Shown: positions 25,755 to 34,354, numbered from the stretch's first letter. The stretch: 64,000 bases of DNA from Vitreoscilla massiliensis (GCF_001457815.1 NZ_LN898221.1:62001-126000), one strand, 5' to 3'. Notes: generated by a model not told the origin, from the sequence alone. Numbers and translations are program-made.

Positions 25755-27986
25755 TTAACTTTTTAACTGTATTCGGTTTTGTGGCTTGAATTGTGTTAGG
25801 ATTGAAGCATAGCTACGAATTACTTGGTTATATAAATCATTAATATCATATGCTTTTACAGTTATTACTAATGAATAAGGTATAGGCTTTTGTATTCTAG
25901 CTTTTTGTGCATTTTCTCTATAATGATAATATACATCAAATACTGGGCTAGATAATTTAGAAGCATCGAAAGTTTGAACATGTTTTATTATAGGTTCCCA
26001 CTTATTACCCTCATCTCTGTTAATATACTCTGGGCTTTTAAACATTACTGAGTTTGTAAAGAATGTCTCACTAACTGGTTGTTGAGATTGTTTCCCATCA
26101 GTGAATCTATATTTAGTTCTATTAGGCCTAAAAATAACTTCGACTCCATGTCTTGTATATGAACCAGGAAACTCAATATCCACATCAGGCGAAATAGCTA
26201 AAGTAGCTTTTATATCAATTTTACCTTGTAAATTTACATTGTTAATTGGCACAGGGACTCTAAGATGTTGACTTACTAATAATTCACCTTGATACAAAAC
26301 TGTAAACTCATTATCTTCAGATGTAATTAATTGAAGTGGGTCTAAAATAGCTCTTCCCCAGCCAACTTCTTTCAATGGAAAATTGAGCTGTTCGGCATGT
26401 TGAATCATTAATGCCCTTAATGAGAGATGGCTAACATCTTGACCGAGTGTGGCTCTTAGTGCTGCTATGGTTCTGAGCGCTAGTGGGGAAGCAAAACTGG
26501 TACCTTGATTATCAGCTGTTTTGAAACCTGTGACATCTTTTTCAAGTATTTTAAATGGGTTGTCATCAGACCCTCCAAAAGTAACAAAGTCTGGCTTTGT
26601 TCTACCAGGGCATCGGCCAGGTCCAAATGCACTGTAGCTTGCCCGTTCCCAATGTTCACCTGTCGAAGTACATGCACCTACAGAAATTACATTAACTGCA
26701 TCGGCTGGTACTTGTATTCTATTTAAACCTGACATTGCATCACGCTCTCCATTGTTGCCAATGGCTACTGTAGCAACTGAATTTCCTTGTGAAAAAATTT
26801 TATCAATAGAAGCTGTCCATAAAGTAACCTCGTCGTCATCAATTGGCAAATCTGGTCCTAAGCTAATATTTACAAAATCATAGTAATTTTCATCCAAATG
26901 ATTTTTAATTCTATCTAATACATCAATTATTTCAAAATCATACAAACCACTTTTTTCATCTAATACTCTGACATGGTCAAGATGAGAAATAGGAGTTGGA
27001 AGTAAAGAGCTTGAATTGATAGAACCAAATAAGTATGCACCTGTAACAGCCAAGCCATGATTTAAATATTCTTGCGTTGGGTTACCTATTCCAGATGGTT
27101 CTATATAATTTACCCATTTTTCAAGTTCTTTTGGAAACGGAATTCCTCCATCAAATATTACCGTTTTTATGGATGAATCAATTTCATTTGTTGAGGGAAG
27201 AATGATATTAGATTTACTTATTGAGTGGTTTCGAGTTATTGGGGTAAATGGTCGCAAACTAGGCATGCCTCTTGCAACTCTTACAAAGGAAAAATCAGAG
27301 ATTTTGTTAATAATTAAGCTATTAGATACCGAAACTGGTAAGAACGTTAGCCCATCAATTTTTCTAATTTTACTAGTATTAATTTCTCCGCCTGACTTTT
27401 CAACATATTCAATAAATAATTCTGTAATATCTATGTCGTCATCATTATGTAATACAACTTCAAAGTGATGAAGATTTTCATTTAACTCACCTTTAAATTT
27501 TTCTTTACCAGCCAAAGTAGATAAATTTTCAATGGTTACAATACCTTTTTCCATTGCATTGGAAATATTTCCTTCATGAAGCAGATTAAACCAGTGAGAG
27601 AAGTTTTTTTCTTCACCTGCGATAAAATATGATTCAGTGTTCGCGCTATCTGGATGCTTTGTAACTCCCCATTTTAAAGGAGTAATCTTTTCAGTTTTAC
27701 TTCCAATGGCTCTAAGATTTAAAGAGTTCAACATTTCGATTGGATAATCAGATTTTGAAATATATCTTGGATGTAACGTTAACTTAGCAACAACCTGATT
27801 CTTAGGTTTTGCATCTCCTGGAAGTGATTCAAAAAAATTTTTAGCTTTTATTAAATTACTAGACAACCTATTAGAAGCTTCTGATAATGAGTAAGGAGGT
27901 TTTTTTCCATCACCACCACTATTAATTTTGACTCCCGAAGTCAAAATCTCACCGTTACCTATCAAAAAATTATTTTCTCGAGCCAT
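25755..27986 (-). CDS. ietS: S8 subtilisin-like serine protease, IetS-like
   Basis: 743 residues without a signal peptide, hence cytoplasmic. Residues 1-260 form an N-terminal domain I cannot name. The S8 protease core follows with the triad D279 (VIFDGG), H310 (NHGLAVTG) and S497 (GTSFASP), and the oxyanion Asn in GNNGE (residues 410-414). Residues 560-743 are beta-rich. The gene upstream on the same strand is an AAA+ ATPase 40 nt away. This ATPase-protease pair matches the IetAS system, first described as a plasmid incompatibility toxin-antitoxin and later reported as anti-phage. ATG 27,986 has AAAGGGA 7 nt upstream. The exact family needs a search. Confidence 0.7.
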   Translation of the reverse strand: MARENNFLIGNGEILTSGVKINSGGDGKKPPYSLSEASNRLSSNLIKAKNFFESLPGDAKPKNQVVAKLTLHPRYISKSDYPIEMLNSLNLRAIGSKTEKITPLKWGVTKHPDSANTESYFIAGEEKNFSHWFNLLHEGNISNAMEKGIVTIENLSTLAGKEKFKGELNENLHHFEVVLHNDDDIDITELFIEYVEKSGGEINTSKIRKIDGLTFLPVSVSNSLIINKISDFSFVRVARGMPSLRPFTPITRNHSISKSNIILPSTNEIDSSIKTVIFDGGIPFPKELEKWVNYIEPSGIGNPTQEYLNHGLAVTGAYLFGSINSSSLLPTPISHLDHVRVLDEKSGLYDFEIIDVLDRIKNHLDENYYDFVNISLGPDLPIDDDEVTLWTASIDKIFSQGNSVATVAIGNNGERDAMSGLNRIQVPADAVNVISVGACTSTGEHWERASYSAFGPGRCPGRTKPDFVTFGGSDDNPFKILEKDVTGFKTADNQGTSFASPLALRTIAALRATLGQDVSHLSLRALMIQHAEQLNFPLKEVGWGRAILDPLQLITSEDNEFTVLYQGELLVSQHLRVPVPINNVNLQGKIDIKATLAISPDVDIEFPGSYTRHGVEVIFRPNRTKYRFTDGKQSQQPVSETFFTNSVMFKSPEYINRDEGNKWEPIIKHVQTFDASKLSSPVFDVYYHYRENAQKARIQKPIPYSLVITVKAYDINDLYNQVIRSYASILTQFKPQNRIQLKS

Positions 27987-28026
27987 TTCGTATCCCTTTA
28001 TTTATCTATTTGAAGTATATATTTTA

Positions 28027-29115
28027 TTATTTTTTTTGATTTCTAAAAGTCCCTCTTACTACTCCTGTAATTTCACATGCTTTGCGTTCAGAATATCCCA
28101 TATCAATAAGTTTGTATGTTACAAATATTCGTTCTTCGCGAGATAAACCTGAAATCGTTTGTTCTATTTCTTTAGCTATCAAGTCTTGTATATTACATTT
28201 GTTGATTAATGCATTTTTTCTTAAAATATTGATTAATCTTGTCACTTCGGAAAATGATTTTCCATCATAACAAATGGCCAACAAATCAATTAATTTTTCA
28301 TTTTCACTTGATAATTCTTTATCAAGTAATTTTGTAATTAGTTGTATTATTTCTAATTGATTTGGACATGGAAAGTCGATAACTCTATCAAATCGACGCC
28401 ATACAGCTGGGTCTAATAGCTCAGGGTGGTTTGTTGCTGATATTAGCAAGCCATCAGTTGGCCAACTATCTATCTCTTGTAATAGAACCGTCACCAATCT
28501 TTTTAATTCACCTATTTCACCTGAATCATCTCTACGTTTAGCAATGGCATCAAATTCATCTAAGAGCAAGACACATGGAAAATTACGAGCATAATCTAAA
28601 ACGACTCTTATATTATTACCAGTCCTTCCAAGATAGCTACTCATTACAGCTGATAAATCTAGAGTTAACAAAGGTCTATTCAATTTATGAGCTAACCACT
28701 TGGCTGCCATGGTCTTTCCGACACCAGGTAATCCGGTAAACAAAAGTGATTTAGTTGGTGAAAGTCCGTTTTCAATTAATTCTAATGATTTTTCACGTTC
28801 ATTAATTGTAGAATTTAATTCGTTCTGTACATTTTGGGGCCAGATAATATTTTCATTTATTGAGGGTTTAAGCTCTTTTCGTAATAACTCCAATCTACTA
28901 TCCAAATCAACTGGAACTGGAGCTTCCTCAAAATTTTTAGCTCTCAACAAGTATGCTTCATTCATTAAGTTAATGATTGATTTAGCTTCGCTTGCAAATT
29001 CAGAGCGCTCTTTAATTATCTTTGATAATATTTTTTTAGATATTAATGCAGCATCATCATATTTTCTCTGTGAAAGTAATCTAGCAATATGGATAAATTC
29101 TTTTTCATAAACCAT
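28027..29115 (-). CDS. ietA: AAA+ ATPase, IetA-like
   Basis: 362 residues. Helical N-terminus (residues 1-90), Walker A GLPGVGKT (128-135), Walker B VLLLDEFDA (182-190, D186-E187), and sensor 1/arginine-finger region ISATNHPELLDPAVWRRFDRVIDFP. The C-terminal 40 residues (MGYSERKACEITGVVRGTFRNQKK) look like a helix-turn-helix, useful for sensing DNA or for autoregulation. In IetAS the ATPase restrains or activates the S8 protease encoded after it. ATG 29,115 has GGAA 7 nt upstream. AT-rich, transcribed against the phage late genes. Confidence 0.7.
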   Translation of the reverse strand: MVYEKEFIHIARLLSQRKYDDAALISKKILSKIIKERSEFASEAKSIINLMNEAYLLRAKNFEEAPVPVDLDSRLELLRKELKPSINENIIWPQNVQNELNSTINEREKSLELIENGLSPTKSLLFTGLPGVGKTMAAKWLAHKLNRPLLTLDLSAVMSSYLGRTGNNIRVVLDYARNFPCVLLLDEFDAIAKRRDDSGEIGELKRLVTVLLQEIDSWPTDGLLISATNHPELLDPAVWRRFDRVIDFPCPNQLEIIQLITKLLDKELSSENEKLIDLLAICYDGKSFSEVTRLINILRKNALINKCNIQDLIAKEIEQTISGLSREERIFVTYKLIDMGYSERKACEITGVVRGTFRNQKK

Positions 29116-29248
29116 AATATTGTTCCATAGTAATAATATTGAAATATAAAGGAAATTATTACATTTGGTATAAGTTGATTAATTATTTTGAAAAATTGTA
29201 CCACAAAATATATTTCATTTTATGAAAAATTCTATTATTTTAGTAGAG

Positions 29249-29316
29249 GGGAACATAAGATAAATTCATAATAATAATATTCATAATACCCACTGATACT
29301 TACAGTGGGTTTTTTC
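29249..29316 (+). promoter_or_regulatory. phage late-unit boundary element E3
   Basis: GGGAAC at 29,249-29,254 and CATAAT at 29,282-29,287 (27 nt apart). A perfect hairpin, ACCCACTG (29,288-29,295) with CAGTGGGT (29,303-29,310), is followed by a T-run and ATG 29,317. GGGAAC to ATG is 62 nt, as in E1 and E2. It restarts late transcription right after the defence block. Confidence 0.6.
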
Positions 29317-30093
29317 ATGGCAGAAAACAATGTTGGCCGAATGCGGCAAGTTAAAATCGCATTCATTGAGCACTTGCTTAAAGGCATGGAAGAAATTCAG
29401 CCTATCACTCAGCAACTGAGTCGATTTAAAGCCCGTGAATATACAAAGCGCCTAAGAGCAGTTCCAAGTCGCATGGTTGATGATGTGACCAAAATGCTAG
29501 AAAGCTTTTGGACTGGCTCAAATGCGAATAATCAGGCGATTGATGCTGAGTTGCCGGTTATGTTCATCGCTTTCGGTAAGAATGACCGGCCAGCACCCGA
29601 AAGCCGTGGTCAGCCTTACGTGGTGAATGAAGTCATGCAGTTGGCCAACGATAGCGGCCATTATGATGTGAAGCTGCCTCATCGTGAATACGATGTACAA
29701 ATTGTATTTGTTGCCCATGAGCATGAATCAGCCATGGCAATGATGGATTATGTCAGCATGTACTTCAATCGATATGACAATCACCGGTGGCCAATTCAAT
29801 GGCACTACGATGGCCATGATTTTCAAACCTATGGAATGTTTGATGATGGCTTTGAACCTGAGGCTATGAGCATTGACTTGCCTGTCGAACGTTCAAATAT
29901 CTGCATTTTTTCTTGGAATTTTTCTATCAGCTTTATGAAGCCATTCATTCAAGGTGGAACTGAAGCTTTGATTGATACAGTAGGTATGCAAATAACACCG
30001 GTGCAGAAGTCAACATTATTCGGGTTTACTGATGAAGATACTGACAATCCTAATGGTAATTGGAATGCCGATATTGGGGATTGGAATCCATGA
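29317..30093 (+). CDS. phage tail completion/terminator-like protein
   Basis: 258 residues from ATG 29,317; a GTG 12 nt upstream lies in the hairpin. Residues 1-70 are helical and basic. Residues 75-190 have beta-strand spacing (PVMFIAFGKNDRP; REYDVQIVFVAHEHES; FDDGFEPEAMSIDLPVERSNICIFSW). Aromatic residues are frequent near the C-terminus. It starts the operon that ends in the spike gene and overlaps the next gene by ATGA, so it is a tail or baseplate part, perhaps a tail terminator. The family is not recognised. Confidence 0.45.
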   Translation: MAENNVGRMRQVKIAFIEHLLKGMEEIQPITQQLSRFKAREYTKRLRAVPSRMVDDVTKMLESFWTGSNANNQAIDAELPVMFIAFGKNDRPAPESRGQPYVVNEVMQLANDSGHYDVKLPHREYDVQIVFVAHEHESAMAMMDYVSMYFNRYDNHRWPIQWHYDGHDFQTYGMFDDGFEPEAMSIDLPVERSNICIFSWNFSISFMKPFIQGGTEALIDTVGMQITPVQKSTLFGFTDEDTDNPNGNWNADIGDWNP

Positions 30094-30989
30094 TTATCCA
30101 ACTTGAAAACGGTGAAACAATCGATGGTGCAATGATTCAGTCTGCCGTGCTTCGCAATTCATTGACCCCAATTCCTTTTACATTTGAAGCCACAATCCGC
30201 ATCGATGAAAATATAGCGGAATTTCTGCTCGAGGATAAGGAGATTAAGGTTGGCCGGAATTTAACACCGGTCAAAATTAAGCATGTAAAAGACGACATAA
30301 GCACCGTATATCAAGGAAACTACGTTCAGGTTCGCAATATCATTGCATTGCACAGTGATACGTTTGCAATGAGCCATGTGGCTGAAAAAGGCATATTCTT
30401 GGAGCAAACCAATCTATCTACTGTATATCAGGCCTGTGGTGGCAAGAGTCAAATCAACAAAGACTTTGTGATTGATAAGTTTTACTGCTTCAAAGGTGAG
30501 TTTCCAAGTGTACAGATTCAGGAGATTTGCCAGGAGCACGGTGGTGTTGTTCGCTGGATGCCTGACACCAATGCGCTGGAATTCACCAGAATTTATGATT
30601 TGTTTAATCAAGAGCCAACAATGGGCTTGGGTGATTTGATTCTAGCTGATAACACCAAAAAAAGCGGCCTGTTAGAGCGCCATGAAGTGCCTTCGTATGT
30701 CAGCACGGCACCGGACGGCTCTTTCATCAAGGGCAATTTTGATAAAGCACGTAATGTGGTTTACAGGCCTGATAAGTCACAGGCCGAATTGAATTCAATG
30801 ACTGATGTTATTTTGAATGCAAAATCAATTCCAAGCCGGTATGCACCGGAAATTCACTCGGGTGCAATTATCCAATCCGGTGAAACCAAGTTTGTGATTA
30901 TTACAGCAGCACATGCTTTCAGACAGCCTAATGGCTCAGGCACCGGTGAAAACAGTTGTTCAGTATTTTGGTTGGGGGTAAAACAATAA
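30090..30989 (+). CDS. baseplate hub-like protein
   Basis: 299 residues from ATG 30,090, which overlaps the previous stop. The sequence is beta-rich and hydrophilic, with a ruler-like pattern: IRIDENIAEFLLEDKEIKVG, YVQVRNIIALHSDTFAMSHVAEKGIF, and a C-terminal GAIIQSGETKFVIITAAHAF. Proteins with this outline (gp27/gpD-like) form the hub under the tube and carry the spike. The next gene is spike-like and overlaps by one base, which supports the assignment. Sequence motifs alone would not be decisive. Confidence 0.5.
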   Translation: MIIQLENGETIDGAMIQSAVLRNSLTPIPFTFEATIRIDENIAEFLLEDKEIKVGRNLTPVKIKHVKDDISTVYQGNYVQVRNIIALHSDTFAMSHVAEKGIFLEQTNLSTVYQACGGKSQINKDFVIDKFYCFKGEFPSVQIQEICQEHGGVVRWMPDTNALEFTRIYDLFNQEPTMGLGDLILADNTKKSGLLERHEVPSYVSTAPDGSFIKGNFDKARNVVYRPDKSQAELNSMTDVILNAKSIPSRYAPEIHSGAIIQSGETKFVIITAAHAFRQPNGSGTGENSCSVFWLGVKQ

Positions 30990-31558
30990 TGGCCTATATT
31001 GCAGCGGTAGTTAAATCATATACGGCATCCAGCCATCGCGCACGTATCGAAATACCAGGCATGACAGATGGAGCTGACACATTGCCAGAAGCGGAAATCA
31101 TGTATCCCGTTGGCCATTTGCACAGTGATACTGAAATTCTGATTCGTGTTGGTGACAAAGTTTACATCGATTGGTTAATTGACGGAGACAGCCGCACACC
31201 GGTGATTGTGGGCTACCGAAATCCAAAAACCGGCAATTTGGTGGATATTCGACGAATACGTCAAACCAATATCGAATTGATTGCTGATGCTCATATCCTC
31301 TTAAGAGCACCCAAAATCACGCTTGACCATGATGAAATGACTTCTACAGGTATCAATCAGATGCAAGCACAGACCAACCTCAATGGTGGTGCTTCAACAG
31401 AATCCGGAGCTGCTCCTGAAGTGCGAGGCGGCCTAGATGTAAAACAAGGTGATTTGAATGTACCAGACGGCGACATGAGCAATAAAGGTGTCAATGTGGG
31501 CTCAACCCACTACCATAACGCTCAAGGTGCAACTGCGCCTACTTCAACGGCGAAGTAA
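30989..31558 (+). CDS. baseplate central spike protein (gpV-like)
   Basis: 189 residues from ATG 30,989 (TAATG overlap with the hub-like gene). Residues 1-90 fit an OB-fold (AAVVKSYTASSHRARIEIPG; DKVYIDWLIDGDSRTPVIVGY). Residues 100-165 are a repetitive beta segment (LRAPKITLDHDEMTSTG; GGLDVKQGDLNVPDGD) as in the triangular prism of membrane-piercing spikes. The tip, GSTHYHNAQGATAPT, has the H-x-H motif that binds iron at the apex of P2-type spikes. The spike would puncture the outer membrane. Last gene of its unit. Confidence 0.7.
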   Translation: MAYIAAVVKSYTASSHRARIEIPGMTDGADTLPEAEIMYPVGHLHSDTEILIRVGDKVYIDWLIDGDSRTPVIVGYRNPKTGNLVDIRRIRQTNIELIADAHILLRAPKITLDHDEMTSTGINQMQAQTNLNGGASTESGAAPEVRGGLDVKQGDLNVPDGDMSNKGVNVGSTHYHNAQGATAPTSTAK

Positions 31559-31561
31559 CAA

Positions 31562-31631
31562 GGGAACACTGGAAAGACCATAGTCGTTCACTACCTACAA
31601 TGAAATCCATGAATTTTATGTAGGTAGATTT
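31562..31631 (+). promoter_or_regulatory. phage late-unit boundary element E4
   Basis: GGGAAC at 31,562-31,567. TACAAT at 31,596-31,601 (28 nt later). Perfect 9-bp inverted repeat CTACCTACA (31,591-31,599) with TGTAGGTAG (31,619-31,627), then ATTT and ATG 31,632. GGGAAC to ATG is 64 nt. The same logic as E1-E3 but slightly longer, and the T-run is weak. It precedes the lysis unit. Confidence 0.5.
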
Positions 31632-32396
31632 ATGACAACGATTGTTTTAACAGCCGAAGAATTGGCCAATGTCAAAAACGGAGATACTGACATTGCTTGG
31701 ATTCAAAAGTGGCTTAATATCCATGGCGCTTTGCCTGTTCTTAAAATAGATGGGGTGGGCGGTACGCTAACTCGAAATGCGTTCATCAACGTGTTTGTAA
31801 ATAAGAATGCCCGCGCAATCAGCTATGAAGAATTGAACACCATTGCGCGAGAGCTTGGTGATGCGAACACCTATCGTATTAAAGCTGTTTCAGTGGTTGA
31901 AAGTGGTCAATACGGTGGCTGGTTTGCATCAGGCTTGCCGGCAATATTGTATGAACGCCATAAATACTGGCAATTCGTCAAAAAAACGGCCAATAAGGTG
32001 AAGTCGTGGTTTTCAAATCCTGTTGCAGGGGATTACACGATGGACGCGAATCAAAACGGAATCAATGACAGTTGGGAAAAATTGTCTCTTGCTGTCTGCA
32101 AGGAGCCTTTGGCAGCACTGAAATCCGTATCAATCGGTAAATTTCAGGTTATGGGGATGTGGTACCAAGAGTGCGGGTATTCACACCCCATAGACATGCT
32201 GTGGGCAGCACGCAACTCCGAACTTGCACACTATCAAATGCTCCGTGATTACATTCTCAAAGTTGCCAATTTACAGGCCGCATTTTTGCAATTGAACAGC
32301 AATCCTGAAAATTGTCGTGCATTCGCCAGAGGATACAACGGCACTGGATACGCGGTAAAAGGCTATCACATCAAATTGGCCAAGGAGCTGCGATGA
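31632..32396 (+). CDS. endolysin: peptidoglycan-binding domain plus N-acetylmuramidase
   Basis: 254 residues. Residues 8-62 resemble a PG-binding domain (IAWIQKWLNIHG; DGVGGTLTRNAFINVF). Residues 75-254 fit the N-acetylmuramidase family of phage endolysins: candidate catalytic Glu90 in VVESG, LPAILYERHKYW, and IGKFQVMGMWYQECGY. An insertion at residues 118-155 contains DANQNGINDSWE (residues 138-149), an EF-hand-like calcium loop. No signal peptide, so release depends on the holin encoded next (ATGA overlap). An uptake-like word lies at 32,271-32,281. It degrades the cell wall at lysis. Confidence 0.8.
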   Translation: MTTIVLTAEELANVKNGDTDIAWIQKWLNIHGALPVLKIDGVGGTLTRNAFINVFVNKNARAISYEELNTIARELGDANTYRIKAVSVVESGQYGGWFASGLPAILYERHKYWQFVKKTANKVKSWFSNPVAGDYTMDANQNGINDSWEKLSLAVCKEPLAALKSVSIGKFQVMGMWYQECGYSHPIDMLWAARNSELAHYQMLRDYILKVANLQAAFLQLNSNPENCRAFARGYNGTGYAVKGYHIKLAKELR

Positions 32397-32794
32397 ATGA
32401 AACCGCATTGTGGGGCTATTTGGCCGCATGGTTGGGCGCTGGTTTGGGGACATTGGCCGGTGCCTTGCCAGCAGAGTGTTTTATTGCTGGTTGCTTCCTT
32501 GGATTTTGCCTGGTCGGCGTCCATGGTCGGGTCACACGCTGGAACAGCGTATCAACCATTGTTGTGACCGCCTCTATAGCCGGTAGCTTGCCACCGTTCT
32601 TTGGGATGGCCTTGGGTCTACCACGAGAAGCATATCTCTTTGTGGCCGTGTTTTCGGCGATTGCATGGCCGTTTATCTCGCTGCGTCTGAATGAATCATT
32701 CTTTGCCGCGCTCAATAAAATCATTATGGCACTGCCAGATATTGTTCCAGATGTGATTAAACGCATTTTGAGCAAGAAATTGGGAGGAGACTAA
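32393..32794 (+). CDS. holin-like membrane protein
   Basis: 133 residues from ATG 32,393 with AAGGAG upstream, overlapping the endolysin stop. Three or four hydrophobic segments are visible (LWGYLAAWLGAGLGTLAGAL; FIAGCFLGFCLVGV; TIVVTASIAGSLPPFFGMALG; AYLFVAVFSAIAWPF), followed by a charged amphipathic C-terminus (KRILSKKLGGD). Size, topology and place after the endolysin fit a holin that opens the inner membrane. The family is not identified. Confidence 0.65.
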   Translation: MNETALWGYLAAWLGAGLGTLAGALPAECFIAGCFLGFCLVGVHGRVTRWNSVSTIVVTASIAGSLPPFFGMALGLPREAYLFVAVFSAIAWPFISLRLNESFFAALNKIIMALPDIVPDVIKRILSKKLGGD

Positions 32795-32795
32795 A

Positions 32796-33110
32796 ATGCT
32801 CTATTTAATCCAAATCATTTCGTTGGCTGTGATGTTTGTGTTTTCGTCTTGCGCAGTAGCCAAAGAACAGTTTTGTTTGAATTGTAAGCGAGATGTGGCT
32901 CATTTGTTCTTTCATGCCACGTTCGGTACCTATGCTTTAGGTCGAGTTTATTGTATGTTGAAATATGACCCTCAAATCTATTTATGGTTGGTGATAGCAG
33001 AAGGGATTACCGCCATATTGATTTGCTTGCGATTCGCGTGTTTACGAACACAAATTAAACGAAGGTTAAAAGAACAGTGCCCAATCAAAAAGGCGGTTAA
33101 AAATACTTAG
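32796..33110 (+). CDS. small membrane protein of the lysis cassette
   Basis: 104 residues, 1 nt after the holin-like gene, with GGGAGGA upstream. The first 20 residues (YLIQIISLAVMFVFSSCAVA) are a signal anchor. A second hydrophobic segment is IYLWLVIAEGITAILICL. Two cysteine pairs (FCLNCKRD; and RVYC) lie between. The basic C-terminus would face the cytoplasm. Likely a second holin, antiholin or spanin-like accessory, but a spanin lipobox is not convincing. The function is inferred from place. Confidence 0.5.
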   Translation: MLYLIQIISLAVMFVFSSCAVAKEQFCLNCKRDVAHLFFHATFGTYALGRVYCMLKYDPQIYLWLVIAEGITAILICLRFACLRTQIKRRLKEQCPIKKAVKNT

Positions 33111-33113
33111 CAG

Positions 33114-33137
33114 AAGAGTACCCACTTGGGTACTCTT
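33114..33137. terminator. bidirectional terminator between lysis genes and integrase
   Basis: Perfect 11-bp inverted repeat AAGAGTACCCA (33,114-33,124) with TGGGTACTCTT (33,127-33,137), loop CT. It lies between converging genes. Confidence 0.7.
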
Positions 33138-33152
33138 GATAATCAATTTACT

Positions 33153-34175
33153 TTAGACTGAATTCGCATGCATCTTTTCCGCAAGCTCTGGAGCAGAAGG
33201 TGCATAATATGTATTCAAAAGCACGCGTAAATCTTTATGGCCAGATATTTTGGCTAACTCCATGGGCTCGTATAGCTTGCATAGTCTTGTAATAGCCTCC
33301 CGACGGGTATCATGGAAGTGCAAATCCTCAATCATTGCCAATTTTTTTATTTTTCTAAATTGAGCATCCATTGAAGCTGCTGGTACTTGAAATGCCGTTA
33401 AGCCATTATGTGCACTCATTACCTGTTTTAAAATAATTTTTGCTTCAGGAGATAATGGTACATTTCTGGATTCTCCATTTTTGGTGGTTTCCAAATGCAC
33501 ATAATTTTCATCTAGGAATACATTCTTTTTAAGTAATCCTGCAATTTCGCCTTGTCTCATTGCTGTTTCAATAGCAAAGCAAAAGGCGGCACCAACACGC
33601 TGAGTTTGTTTTAATGGCGCATTGTCTTTTGAATAGCCAGAGCACAAGCAAATTTTTTCAATTTCTTCTTCTGTAACGCGTCGGGTTCTGGGTTTTGATT
33701 TCTGTGGTTTTTTCATGCGTAACATATAATTCTCCGGTAAGAGTCTCCATTCTTTAACAGTCACTGTTAAAACATGGGAAATTGTTGACCATTCACGAAT
33801 AACTGCATCATTACTTACTTCGGTTAATCTTTTATCTACCCACTGTCGGAGTTGAATATCCGATAGTTCATTTAACAATACAGTTGCCAACGGGGTTTTA
33901 AGAATTCGTTTTAAACGTAATGTTTCGGACTTTTGCCCACCTTTTGTTGGTGTCACTTCATTTAGATAGCGTTCTATTACTTCTGAGAACGGTAACTTGG
34001 GCGTTAATCCTGCTCGCATGAGTTGCCAGTCAGTTTCTATTTTACTTGCCCATGCCTGGGCGTCGGCCTTTCTGTCAAAGGTCGATGCTTTATTTATTTC
34101 GGGTTTGCCATTTTGTGCTTTGTGTCGAACTTGAACCAGCCACTTACCGTTAGCTTTTTTTGTAAAAGTTGCCAT
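33153..34175 (-). CDS. phage tyrosine integrase
   Basis: 340 residues from ATG 34,175 with GGAG 8 nt upstream; the longer ORF start at 34,277 is not supported. Residues 1-55 are a small arm-binding-type N-terminus (GKWLVQVRHKAQNGK; FDRKADAQAWASKIE), followed by a core-binding helical domain. Catalytic residues are visible: Arg in ETAMRQGEIAGL, His and Arg in HDTRREAITRL, His in SGHKDLRVLL and Tyr in LNTYYAP. It catalyses site-specific insertion and excision of the prophage. It adjoins the 3' end of tRNA-Leu, the usual place for integrases of this kind. Confidence 0.85.
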   Translation of the reverse strand: MATFTKKANGKWLVQVRHKAQNGKPEINKASTFDRKADAQAWASKIETDWQLMRAGLTPKLPFSEVIERYLNEVTPTKGGQKSETLRLKRILKTPLATVLLNELSDIQLRQWVDKRLTEVSNDAVIREWSTISHVLTVTVKEWRLLPENYMLRMKKPQKSKPRTRRVTEEEIEKICLCSGYSKDNAPLKQTQRVGAAFCFAIETAMRQGEIAGLLKKNVFLDENYVHLETTKNGESRNVPLSPEAKIILKQVMSAHNGLTAFQVPAASMDAQFRKIKKLAMIEDLHFHDTRREAITRLCKLYEPMELAKISGHKDLRVLLNTYYAPSAPELAEKMHANSV

Positions 34176-34354
34176 TGAGAAATCTCCTACCGCCAAATAT
34201 CCAAAACAGGTAAAAAATCTGGTTGCAATGTTGGTTGCAATCTTGTTGCAACTATAGCCCAAAAGAGAGCAAATCAAAACAAACTAGAATTTTGTAACCT
34301 GAACCAAGTTAAACTTGTGACACTGTGAAAGTAGTTGATTTATAAGGATTTTGT

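Noticed and set aside
34278..34354. Integrase starting at 34,277
   Set aside because: The extension has no ribosome site and is not integrase-like; ATG 34,175 has GGAG and begins the usual N-terminus.
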